5,524 nt of DNA, from contig JAFYMV010000157.1 of the NCBI GenBank assembly GCA_017548225.1, positions 1 through 5,524 on the forward strand, in the 5' to 3' direction. Positions 1-5,524 of this stretch are shown piece after piece (the first letter of the stretch is position 1; each line of letters opens with the position of its first letter). The position numbers and the translations under genes were made by a program. The DNA comes from Bacteroidaceae bacterium (GTDB taxonomy: Bacteria > Bacteroidota > Bacteroidia > Bacteroidales > Bacteroidaceae). The notes under the pieces are model-generated. The model saw only the letters and a list, made by a program, of their open reading frames with translations. It had not been told where the DNA came from and did no database searches.

Positions 1-73
1 CAATGCATCGGCCTATACCATTTGCACCACCTGTTATCACTACTACTTTATCCTTGAATGTATATGCTGACAT
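1..73 (-). CDS. SDR-family oxidoreductase, N-terminal fragment
   Basis: On the minus strand an ATG at 73 opens a frame that runs off the left edge after 24 codons. An in-frame TAA at 82-80 lies just upstream, so this ATG is the first possible start in the frame. The peptide begins MSAYTFKDKVVVITGG and continues into TGGANGIG (residues 14-21), the glycine-rich TGxxxGxG loop that binds NAD(P)H in short-chain dehydrogenases. The segment before it (FKDKVVVITG) is the usual first beta strand of the Rossmann fold. The protein should be a cytoplasmic NAD(P)-dependent oxidoreductase; the substrate cannot be judged because the YxxxK active site lies outside the window. It is transcribed away from the M28 peptidase gene. 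Family assignment is fairly secure despite the short length; the specific function is unknown. Confidence 0.8.
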   Translation of the reverse strand, partial: MSAYTFKDKVVVITGGANGIGRCI

Positions 74-247
74 AACTAATTATTATTTGTTTTCAAATCA
101 TCTACATGATGCGCAAACAATGATTCACCGTGTAAAGATATCTATAAATTTCAAGATATGGGCACTGACAACAAAAAAAAACATTATTACCATTATTTTA
201 CCTCACCAACACTTGATGAGAATTTTATAGCCTCTATTCCTTATCTC

Positions 248-280
248 CAAAGTTACATCTTTTTATCGAAACTTGAGCAA
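248..280 (-). promoter_or_regulatory. Possible leftward promoter for the SDR gene
   Basis: On the minus strand, TAACTTTG (255 down to 248) fits the Bacteroidota -7 consensus TAnnTTTG. A TTG at 280-278 lies 22 nt upstream, where a -33 box would be. If used, it would give the SDR gene a leader of roughly 170 nt, which is long, and the -33 match is only three bases. In AT-rich DNA such a match can arise by chance, so this is a weak call. Confidence 0.3.
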
Positions 281-342
281 CTACATAAAAGAAAATTATA
301 TCTTTATGATGGTACATTTAGAAACTTTCGTTTCTTTGAGAT

Positions 343-438
343 AACCTCGAAGATTCTTTCGCTCGCTTAAAAAAATATTCAAGCAAGCTTAACCTCGTTG
401 AATTTCTGCCTCGCTCAGTATAAAAAACAAGCTTTTTT
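343..438. repeat. Degenerate 48-nt tandem repeat (two units)
   Basis: Positions 343-390 and 391-438 align without gaps over 48 nt with 30 identities by hand count. Both start AACCTCG, share CTCGCT in the middle, and share CAAGC near the end (380-384 and 428-432). A third, imperfect copy overlaps the peptidase promoter: CTCGTTGAA at 448-456 equals 394-402, and TCGCTCGCTTA at 469-479 equals 359-369. The array therefore looks like a duplicated and decayed promoter-upstream segment. Base composition explains part of the similarity, but not the shared GC-containing blocks. Confidence 0.6.
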
Positions 439-457
439 CTACATTCTCTCGTTGAAA

Positions 458-491
458 TTTGATATTTCTCGCTCGCTTATTCGTATCTTTG
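458..491 (+). promoter_or_regulatory. Bacteroidota-type promoter of the M28 peptidase gene
   Basis: TATCTTTG at 484-491 is a full match to the -7 consensus TAnnTTTG read by the Bacteroidota primary sigma factor. TTTG at 458-461 is a suitable -33 box, 22 nt upstream. The start site would fall a few bases after 491, leaving an A-rich leader of about 25 nt before the ATG at 523. Such A-rich leaders without a strong Shine-Dalgarno are usual in this phylum. The spacing is slightly longer than the commonly quoted 19-21 nt, so the -33 assignment is less sure than the -7 box. Confidence 0.65.
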
Positions 492-522
492 CAAAAGAAG
501 CAACATAAAAAAACAATATCAC

Positions 523-1776
523 ATGAAGAAGTTATTATTACTTGTTTTGGCGGTCATCACCGTACAACTCAATGCCCAAGACTTGGCACATTATAAGAAG
601 ATTGTGAAGGAACTCAGTTCGGCTAAATATCAAGGACGCGGATATGCCGAAGATGGAGCCAACAAGGCGGGTAAGTGGATTGCCAAAGAGTTTGCCCGAG
701 TAGGCGCTGACGAGGTGACAAAGCAGCCGTTCACATTAGACATCAACACCTTTCCTGGCAAGATGGAGATGAGTATCGACGGTACGAAGATGATACCAGG
801 AGTAGACTTTACCTTAAGAGAGTTTAACCCCTCAATCAAGGGAGAATACCCCCTGTACTACATTGATACGCTCAACTACAATGCCGAGAAGATATTTGCC
901 GACCTTGCCACTCCTGAGTATGAGAATGCCATGGTGGTATGCGACTTCATGTTCAGCTACAAGCACATGGACGACTTCAAGAAGCTGCAGAGCAAGGAGT
1001 GCAGCAATGTGGGACTCATCTACACCTGGGAGGCTCCGCTCAAGTTCTACAAGGCCTACGGCGAGGTGGTAAGAGAGAAGCCCATCATCTGGGTGAAGCC
1101 CGATTTCCCCCAAGGAGCCAAAACCGTCAAGGTAAACATGGAGAACAAGTTTCTCGAGGACTACGAGTGCTTCAATGTCATTGCCAAAGTAGAGGGCAAA
1201 AGACACGATAGCTGCTATGTATTCACCGCACACTACGACCACCTGGGGAAGCTGGGTAAGAAGACCTACTACCCTGGTGCTCATGACAACGCATCGGGCA
1301 CAGCGGCCATCATCACCCTTGCCGCACACTACGCCCAGCATACCCCCGAGTATGATATGTACTTCATCGCTTTCTCGGGCGAGGATGCCAACCTACGAGG
1401 CTCTGAGTGGTATGCCGAGCATCCGTTAGTGCCATTGAGCGAGATTAAATACCTTTTCAATCTCGACATGATTGCCGATAACAACCCCAACCAATACTGC
1501 GAGGTAAGCGATGAGGGCATGGCAGGTTTTGCACTCTTTGAACAAATCAACACCGAGAAGGGCTACTTCGAAGTATTGGAGCGAAGCGAGCTTGCCGACA
1601 ATAGCGACCACTACCCCTTTGCCGTGAGAAATGTGCCCTGCATCTTCTTCATGAATGAGTATGGCGATGCATTCAAGTACTACCACACCGTATACGACAC
1701 ATGGGAGAATGCTATCTTCACCAACTACGAGCCTACGGTGAAGCTCATTATGGAGTTCATTGAAATTGATAATTGA
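523..1776 (+). CDS. Secreted M28-family zinc peptidase
   Basis: This 417-residue protein is a probable exported aminopeptidase of family M28. Residues 1-18 form a signal peptide (KK, then a Leu/Val-rich core), with likely cleavage after Ala18 before Gln19; there is no lipobox Cys. Residues about 20-70 form the usual N-terminal helices, and about 80-215 an extra region that may be a PA-like insert. The catalytic M28 domain covers about 216-417. The expected di-zinc site is complete: His237 in FTAHYDHLG with Asp239, bridging Asp255 in GAHDNASG, catalytic Glu287 and ligand Asp288 in SGEDANLRGSEW, Asp315 in NLDMIAD, and His388 in YYHTVYDT. SDHYPF at 361-366 is also typical of the family. Asp288 stands where Glu is more usual, which should still bind zinc. 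It has its own promoter. The exact substrate (free amino-acid release or dipeptides) cannot be told from sequence. It probably acts in the periplasm or outside the cell. Confidence 0.92.
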   Translation: MKKLLLLVLAVITVQLNAQDLAHYKKIVKELSSAKYQGRGYAEDGANKAGKWIAKEFARVGADEVTKQPFTLDINTFPGKMEMSIDGTKMIPGVDFTLREFNPSIKGEYPLYYIDTLNYNAEKIFADLATPEYENAMVVCDFMFSYKHMDDFKKLQSKECSNVGLIYTWEAPLKFYKAYGEVVREKPIIWVKPDFPQGAKTVKVNMENKFLEDYECFNVIAKVEGKRHDSCYVFTAHYDHLGKLGKKTYYPGAHDNASGTAAIITLAAHYAQHTPEYDMYFIAFSGEDANLRGSEWYAEHPLVPLSEIKYLFNLDMIADNNPNQYCEVSDEGMAGFALFEQINTEKGYFEVLERSELADNSDHYPFAVRNVPCIFFMNEYGDAFKYYHTVYDTWENAIFTNYEPTVKLIMEFIEIDN

Positions 1777-1826
1777 GAATTTGCCTACCGGTGTCTGTTG
1801 ACTGTTGACTTTAGAGTATAAAAGCA
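1777..1826. repeat. Short spacer with 7-nt tandem direct repeat
   Basis: The 50-nt gap after the peptidase stop carries TGTTGAC twice in tandem (1796-1802 and 1803-1809). Just upstream, ATTGATA, ATTGAGA and ATTTG follow one another across the peptidase stop codon (about 1763-1783). I see no clear promoter or hairpin here, so the 98-residue gene downstream may be read from the peptidase promoter. The repeats resemble simple-sequence intergenic elements, with no assigned function. Confidence 0.5.
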
Positions 1827-2123
1827 ATGTATCAGAAATTTATCATCACTGGGGAGGGAGTGTTGCGCTTCGGCAATGTGTATCAACATCGCGAGCTGCT
1901 GCAATGGGACGAGGAGTGCCCCTATGGTGGTGGATTATGGAAAGTGGACGAAGCACGACGAGCCATACTGCTCTATGGCCGTTCCTTTGCTTTCGGGCCA
2001 CCCTGTTTCGAACAGGTAAGGCGCATCGAATGGTCAGGACTCGGAGGCACTCCCCGCCCACTCTTCTACCTACCCCACTGGCCATCCGAAGATAGCCTCG
2101 TTCCGATATATGCCAATCCGTAA
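1827..2123 (+). CDS. Small uncharacterised protein (98 aa)
   Basis: I do not recognise this protein and assign no function. The ATG at 1827 is the only start available, because an in-frame TAG at 1812-1814 closes the frame upstream. The gene ends in tandem stops, TAATAA at 2121-2126. The product has no signal peptide or membrane segment and should be cytoplasmic. It is rich in Gly, Pro and aromatics, with blocks that look conserved: LRFGNVYQHRELL (13-25), CPYGGGLWKVDEAR (31-44), LLYGRSFAFGPPCF (48-61), IEWSGLGGTPRPLFYLPHW (67-85). Such patterned aromatic and glycine residues, with four Trp, favour a real folded protein over a chance frame. A minus-strand frame at 1846-2154 covers the same DNA but gives an Arg-rich, unstructured product. 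It starts 50 nt after the peptidase and 116 nt before the nuclease gene; neither neighbour suggests its job. Confidence 0.7.
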   Translation: MYQKFIITGEGVLRFGNVYQHRELLQWDEECPYGGGLWKVDEARRAILLYGRSFAFGPPCFEQVRRIEWSGLGGTPRPLFYLPHWPSEDSLVPIYANP

Positions 2124-2133
2124 TAAAGATATC

Positions 2134-2206
2134 AAGCGATTTTTTTTGTAACAACCTGGCATATTCCTAGTATAGCTTTAAAGAGGGACAATTGCCTAAA
2201 TCGCTT
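2134..2206. repeat. 9-bp inverted repeat flanking the nuclease leader
   Basis: AAGCGATTT at 2134-2142 and its exact complement AAATCGCTT at 2198-2206 are separated by 55 nt. They lie between the 98-residue gene and the AddB-like nuclease gene and bracket the weak promoter candidate. In RNA the arms could close a long loop; in DNA they could be a pair of protein-binding half sites. The 8-T run at 2140-2147 overlaps the left arm, but no GC-rich hairpin precedes it, so I do not call a terminator. A chance match is possible. Confidence 0.45.
2145..2180 (+). promoter_or_regulatory. Weak promoter candidate for the helicase-nuclease operon
   Basis: TAGCTTTA at 2173-2180 matches the -7 consensus TAnnTTTG except for the last base, and TTTG at 2145-2148 could serve as a -33 box. 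The gap of 24 nt is longer than usual. If real, transcription would begin near 2185 and give a leader of about 55 nt containing the right arm of the inverted repeat. It is the best match in the 116-nt gap, but below what I would trust alone. Confidence 0.3.
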
Positions 2207-2239
2207 TACAAATATTAATCAACTGAAAATCAACATATC

Positions 2240-4879
2240 ATGAAACTAATATTTAATCCTTTTTATGACCAACCCACCTTCATAGGCGCAAAGGCAGGAT
2301 GCCTCTTGAATGTCAAGTATGTTGGTCCCATAGGGCTGCTTGGAGAACTTGAACTGAGAGCAGGACTCACCCAAGCAGACAGCCCTCAAATAGAGCGTCT
2401 ATTGGCATATTGCTCGGCCCTGAAAGCGTATGCTGAGAGCGTTGAGCATCCCGACGAGTTGTTCTATTGGGAGTCGTTCAAGGTAGATATGTTGAGCGTA
2501 GCCAAGCGACTCCTTGAATGGCGCGACGCATTGGTGTATGCAGGCTTGAACAAGATGCCCCAACTACCTCAAGGGTTGACCAACGGTGCTAGCAAGATTA
2601 TTTCTGATTTACGCCAAGTTGAGACACACTTCGATGAAAACAATGCTATAGCAGACCGTTGGGTACGCCTAATGCAGGAAAGCAATTACCTCTCCAATGA
2701 TTGGGAAATCCAAATAGAAATGCTAGAGGAGTTAGTTGACCCTGTCATCAAGACATGCATACTGCAGAGCAGAGCTACATGCCGTTTTGTAACAGAGCTT
2801 CCCGAGCTCACGCATGAGGTCAGCATGCTCAAGTTCTCAAACCTTATCGATGGATATCAGTGGGTCTTGACACAAGAGGATAACGGAACTGCATTGTTCA
2901 TCAATGAGGACAATGTGGCGCTCAATGCTGTGTTGGACTCACTCGGCAGACCCAATGTAGATTCTGAAGCCAAAGGTGTATTTACCCAGATGCAACAGCT
3001 CTTCACTTCAGGGTTACGCCTATTTTCAAAAGACATAGACTACTCTTCGCTTGTTTCCTATCTATCCATACCATATCATCCTCTCAACGATTATCAGACA
3101 TCTGAAGGTGCAAACCTAAAGCATGCATTGCTGAAACACCTGCAATCCGTCGGAGGATTTGGCATGAACGAGAAATTTCAGACCGACTGGAATAGCATAA
3201 TCAAGGGAGCGAAGCCTAAAGATGGACGCAGGGTCAATATCCCCATTGACTACTGCATCGAGCAATGGAAATTACCCATTACCCTATCGACCATAGAGGA
3301 GTATTGTAAAAAGTTCGCAAAATGGATTAGCAATAGGGCAAATGCCGTAGAAGACTCTGTCGTGCGAGAGCTACTCATGGCCACGAAAGAGAGTTTCGAC
3401 CTTTTCCCTTCCCTTTTGAAGTTGATAGAGAAAGAGACACTTTCTTATAAAGAGCTACAGATAAGCATTGATGCAACGGCAAGCCTATGCAGCTACTCGC
3501 CTCACATGGCACAAGTAGGCGAAGGAACAATAGAGGTGGTGTCAGACATCAAGGCCATTGCTGCAGATTGCCATAAAGCGGTATGGATGGACTGCTACGA
3601 TAGAGGCATAACGAATTACACCTATTCATTCCTCACCCACAAAGACATAGTCCTTCTCAACCAAGCAGGGATGATGATCCCTCTATATGAATCTCGCTTG
3701 AAAGCCGAATCCGTAGCCATGCACCTTGCCCTTTCACACATCAAGGGCGAACTGGTCATTCTCACTCCAGAGAAGGTAGAGGGAAGAAGACAATACCCCA
3801 CAACGCTATCTCATTGGGACGGAGAGCCGAAAGACATGACACAGTGGACAACTACCGGAAGGAATGTTGCTACCATTGAGGCCAATAGCCAGTGCTTTGA
3901 GCACGAGGTCGATTCTTCTATATTCAAAGGACTGAAGAAGGACTCCGAGCCTGAAGAAAGCCTACGCCGCGAGTACGAGAGCCATAGCAGTCTGGAAATG
4001 CTCATAAAAAACCCCTTCGACTATGTACTCAACTACATCTTCAAATGCAGAGCTACCGATAGCAATTCCATGTTATCTACGACAAAAGGAAATGTGGCAC
4101 ACAAGCTGATAAATAATGCAGTGTGCCAATCGAAGGGCGCCTGGGACCTCATCAAACAAGCATTGACTACTGACTTTGACACCAACTTTAAGCAGGCAGT
4201 CCACGAAGTGGGCGTCGAACTGCTATCTTCCGAGAACACACTTACCCTCACACAATTCAAGGGTATATTGCAATCTTATAGCTTGCCTGCGTTCATACAG
4301 ATTGTCGAGGAGAATAACCTCACCATCGTAGGCAGCGAGCTTGACATCATGGTCGATCTGCCCTCCGTAGGGAAGTTCAATGCCAAGATTGATATGCTAT
4401 TGAAGAATGCATCGGGCAGATACATTGTCATGGACTTCAAGTGGACCGACAGTTCCACCAAGAAGAGAGCCGAAGAAATCATCAACAACACAGAGATGCA
4501 GCTCGCCCTCTATGCCGAAGCAGTCAAAAAATGTAGCGAGATAAAAGGAGATGAAATAGAGGCGATAGGATACTTCATGCTCCGACAAGGAGAATTCCTC
4601 ACCGAGTACGACCAGTTCAAAAAGAGCAAACATATATGCGTATTGGAGAAGAAGGAGAAATCCCCCCAATCAATATGGGAAATGGTGCGTAAAGCATATC
4701 TCTTTAGAATGGAGCAGTTGACGGGTACCGCAGGCATATCGGTGATTGAGGAGGGCGAACAGATGAAGGTAACTACTGAAAATCCGGCATATAAGAAAGC
4801 CGAAGGTCTGTTCCCCCTAAACTATCCGAAAGAGACAAGTTACGGAAAGAATGTAGTACTGAAAGGAATGTTGCAATAA
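2240..4879 (+). CDS. AddB-like protein with PD-(D/E)XK (RecB-type) nuclease domain
   Basis: This 879-residue cytoplasmic protein is probably the nuclease subunit of a helicase-nuclease that resects DNA ends. An in-frame TAA at 2216-2218 makes the ATG at 2240 the first start. The nuclease domain lies at about 583-800 and has every expected motif: Gly617 with His621 (GNVAH), Glu700 (GSELDI), Asp718 (AKIDMLL), Asp732-x-Lys734 (MDFKW), and Gln754/Tyr758 (QLALY), which defines the RecB-type subgroup. Upstream, residues about 447-525, including YSFLTHKDIVLLNQAGMMIP, resemble the second helicase-like domain of AddB. The N-terminus (IFNPFYDQPTFIGAKAGC) has no Walker A motif, so this subunit should not hydrolyse ATP. 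NPF at 591-593 stands where AddB normally has CPF, and the C-terminus lacks the other three cluster Cys, so no iron-sulfur cluster is expected. It is shorter than most AddB proteins (about 1,100-1,200 residues). The next gene, 3 nt downstream, encodes the motor. Family call is firm; repair versus defence role is open. Confidence 0.88.
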   Translation: MKLIFNPFYDQPTFIGAKAGCLLNVKYVGPIGLLGELELRAGLTQADSPQIERLLAYCSALKAYAESVEHPDELFYWESFKVDMLSVAKRLLEWRDALVYAGLNKMPQLPQGLTNGASKIISDLRQVETHFDENNAIADRWVRLMQESNYLSNDWEIQIEMLEELVDPVIKTCILQSRATCRFVTELPELTHEVSMLKFSNLIDGYQWVLTQEDNGTALFINEDNVALNAVLDSLGRPNVDSEAKGVFTQMQQLFTSGLRLFSKDIDYSSLVSYLSIPYHPLNDYQTSEGANLKHALLKHLQSVGGFGMNEKFQTDWNSIIKGAKPKDGRRVNIPIDYCIEQWKLPITLSTIEEYCKKFAKWISNRANAVEDSVVRELLMATKESFDLFPSLLKLIEKETLSYKELQISIDATASLCSYSPHMAQVGEGTIEVVSDIKAIAADCHKAVWMDCYDRGITNYTYSFLTHKDIVLLNQAGMMIPLYESRLKAESVAMHLALSHIKGELVILTPEKVEGRRQYPTTLSHWDGEPKDMTQWTTTGRNVATIEANSQCFEHEVDSSIFKGLKKDSEPEESLRREYESHSSLEMLIKNPFDYVLNYIFKCRATDSNSMLSTTKGNVAHKLINNAVCQSKGAWDLIKQALTTDFDTNFKQAVHEVGVELLSSENTLTLTQFKGILQSYSLPAFIQIVEENNLTIVGSELDIMVDLPSVGKFNAKIDMLLKNASGRYIVMDFKWTDSSTKKRAEEIINNTEMQLALYAEAVKKCSEIKGDEIEAIGYFMLRQGEFLTEYDQFKKSKHICVLEKKEKSPQSIWEMVRKAYLFRMEQLTGTAGISVIEEGEQMKVTTENPAYKKAEGLFPLNYPKETSYGKNVVLKGMLQ

Positions 4880-4882
4880 TAT

Positions 4883-5524
4883 ATGGGACAGATTAAGTTT
4901 ATCAATGCAGGTGCAGGCTCTGGTAAAACCTATACCCTTACCGAGCGATTCTGCGATTATATCCAACAGGGTGCTCATCCCTCAGAGTTTATACTGACCA
5001 CCTACACAAAAGCTGCTGCCGAGGAATTCAGGACCAAGATTAAGGCTAAACTCATCGAGAAAGACCTCAAGGAGTATCTCCCCCTTGTCGACTCGGCGCA
5101 AATAGGCACCATACACTCTGTAGCCCAACGCTATGTAGAGAAGTATTGGTATCTTCTGAAGATGTCACCCATGCTCGCTCTCAAGGAGGAGAATGAAATG
5201 AAAGAGTTCATTGTACACCTTCTAGACTCAGTAGTAAGCAATGAAGACCTCAATTTCTTCTACAAGTATCAAAATCAACTGAATATCACTAAGTCGGAAG
5301 GTATTTTCACATTTCCTGACCCAGATTTCTGGAAACCCATAGTGCTCAAACTTGTAGAAAACCTTCGCTTATACGATATGGGCTTATCAGATCTGCAAGT
5401 ATCAAGGGCTGCATCCACCAAGATGGCCGAAGATCTATTCCCCAAATACACACTCAACGAAAGCAAACTAAAAGCCACCGCTGAGGAGTTTAAGGATTAT
5501 TTAGATTCTGTCACAAAAGCGAAA
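4883..5524 (+). CDS. UvrD/RecB-type ATP-dependent helicase, N-terminal part
   Basis: An ATG at 4883 follows the nuclease stop by 3 nt and opens a frame that stays open to the window edge (214 codons seen). The product is a superfamily 1A helicase, probably the motor subunit partnered with the preceding nuclease. Visible motifs, in order: Walker A AGAGSGKT (9-16), motif Ia LTTYTKAAAEEFRTKI (38-53), and motif Ib IGTIHSVAQRYV (74-85). Their spelling is close to RecB (GTGKT; TFTEAATAELR; TIHGFCQR). The protein starts only eight residues before the Walker A, so there is no room for the Q motif that binds adenine in UvrD, Rep and PcrA. Residues 86-214 are helical and charged and would be the start of domain 1B. 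Full relatives exceed 1,000 residues; whether the missing part ends in a second nuclease domain, as in AddA, cannot be seen. AAAGGA at 4862-4867 is too far upstream to be a good ribosome site, so translation is probably coupled to the nuclease gene. Confidence 0.9.
   Translation, partial: MGQIKFINAGAGSGKTYTLTERFCDYIQQGAHPSEFILTTYTKAAAEEFRTKIKAKLIEKDLKEYLPLVDSAQIGTIHSVAQRYVEKYWYLLKMSPMLALKEENEMKEFIVHLLDSVVSNEDLNFFYKYQNQLNITKSEGIFTFPDPDFWKPIVLKLVENLRLYDMGLSDLQVSRAASTKMAEDLFPKYTLNESKLKATAEEFKDYLDSVTKAK

Larger units (their letters stand above)
74..522. other. AT-rich divergent intergenic region without a credible gene
   Basis: This 449-nt spacer separates the leftward SDR gene from the rightward peptidase gene. 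Two short open frames on the plus strand (3-230 and 158-370) give low-complexity products rich in Ile, Tyr, Lys and His, without domain-like patterning, and I regard them as chance. The right half contains the 48-nt degenerate tandem repeat and the peptidase promoter; the left half may contain the SDR promoter. I see no tRNA, CRISPR array, transposon end or strong terminator hairpin. Confidence 0.7.

Noticed and set aside
3..370. Two plus-strand open frames (3-230 and 158-370) in the AT-rich left region.
   Set aside because: The first overlaps the SDR start on the other strand; both products are low-complexity and rich in Ile, Tyr, His and Lys, without patterning or a promoter at a sensible distance.
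421..440. A-run, CAAG, T-run resembling a bidirectional terminator.
   Set aside because: The possible stem is almost only A-T pairs with a tiny loop, and there is no gene end next to it.
832..1341. A 169-codon minus-strand frame inside the peptidase gene.
   Set aside because: It is antisense to a gene with a complete M28 active site; its Val/Leu-rich product follows from the codon use of the sense strand.
2121..2150. Possible rho-independent terminator: the 8-T run at 2140-2147 after the 98-residue gene.
   Set aside because: Only a 3-bp ATC/GAT stem precedes the T run, too weak for an intrinsic terminator.
1846..2154. A 102-codon minus-strand frame opposite the 98-residue gene.
   Set aside because: The product is Arg-rich and unpatterned, whereas the plus-strand frame shows Gly/Trp motifs, a bounded start and tandem stops.
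3811..4737. Several minus-strand frames of 64-90 codons inside the nuclease gene.
   Set aside because: All are antisense to conserved nuclease-domain coding sequence and show no recognisable domain.
1..5524. CRISPR arrays, transposase genes, tRNA or rRNA, toxin-antitoxin pairs.
   Set aside because: No regularly spaced repeats, transposase motifs, terminal inverted repeats or cloverleaf structures were seen on either strand.

Overview
The window looks like chromosomal DNA from a member of the Bacteroidota, most likely order Bacteroidales; the genus cannot be fixed from the sequence. The reasons are the form of the promoter before the peptidase gene (a TTTG box, then TATCTTTG, matching the TAnnTTTG -7 box), the A-rich leaders without a strong Shine-Dalgarno, a signal peptide cut before Gln, and the make-up of the repair genes. 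Intergenic DNA is clearly more AT-rich than the genes.

Layout: (1) Positions 1-73, minus strand, hold the first 24 codons of a short-chain dehydrogenase/reductase (SDR), identified by its TGGANGIG cofactor loop. (2) Positions 74-522 are a long AT-rich divergent spacer with no convincing gene. It holds a degenerate 48-nt tandem repeat that runs up to the promoter of the next gene. (3) Positions 523-1776 encode a secreted zinc peptidase of family M28 with a complete ligand set. (4) Positions 1827-2123 encode a 98-residue protein that I do not recognise. (5) Positions 2124-2239 form a leader with a 9-bp inverted repeat around a weak promoter candidate. (6) Positions 2240-4879 encode an 879-residue AddB-like protein with a RecB-type PD-(D/E)XK nuclease domain. 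(7) From 4883 to the window edge is the N-terminal part of a UvrD/RecB-type helicase, cut off after 214 residues.

The last two genes are separated by 3 nt and are very probably one operon for a two-subunit helicase-nuclease that processes DNA ends, of the AddAB/RecBCD type. The nuclease subunit is unusual: its N-terminus has no Walker A motif, and the Cys that would begin an AddB-type iron-sulfur cluster is Asn, with no C-terminal Cys cluster either. The most interesting possibility is that this is a divergent second AddAB-like machine, for repair or defence, but the window alone does not prove that. The SDR, peptidase and small-protein genes have no evident functional link to it.
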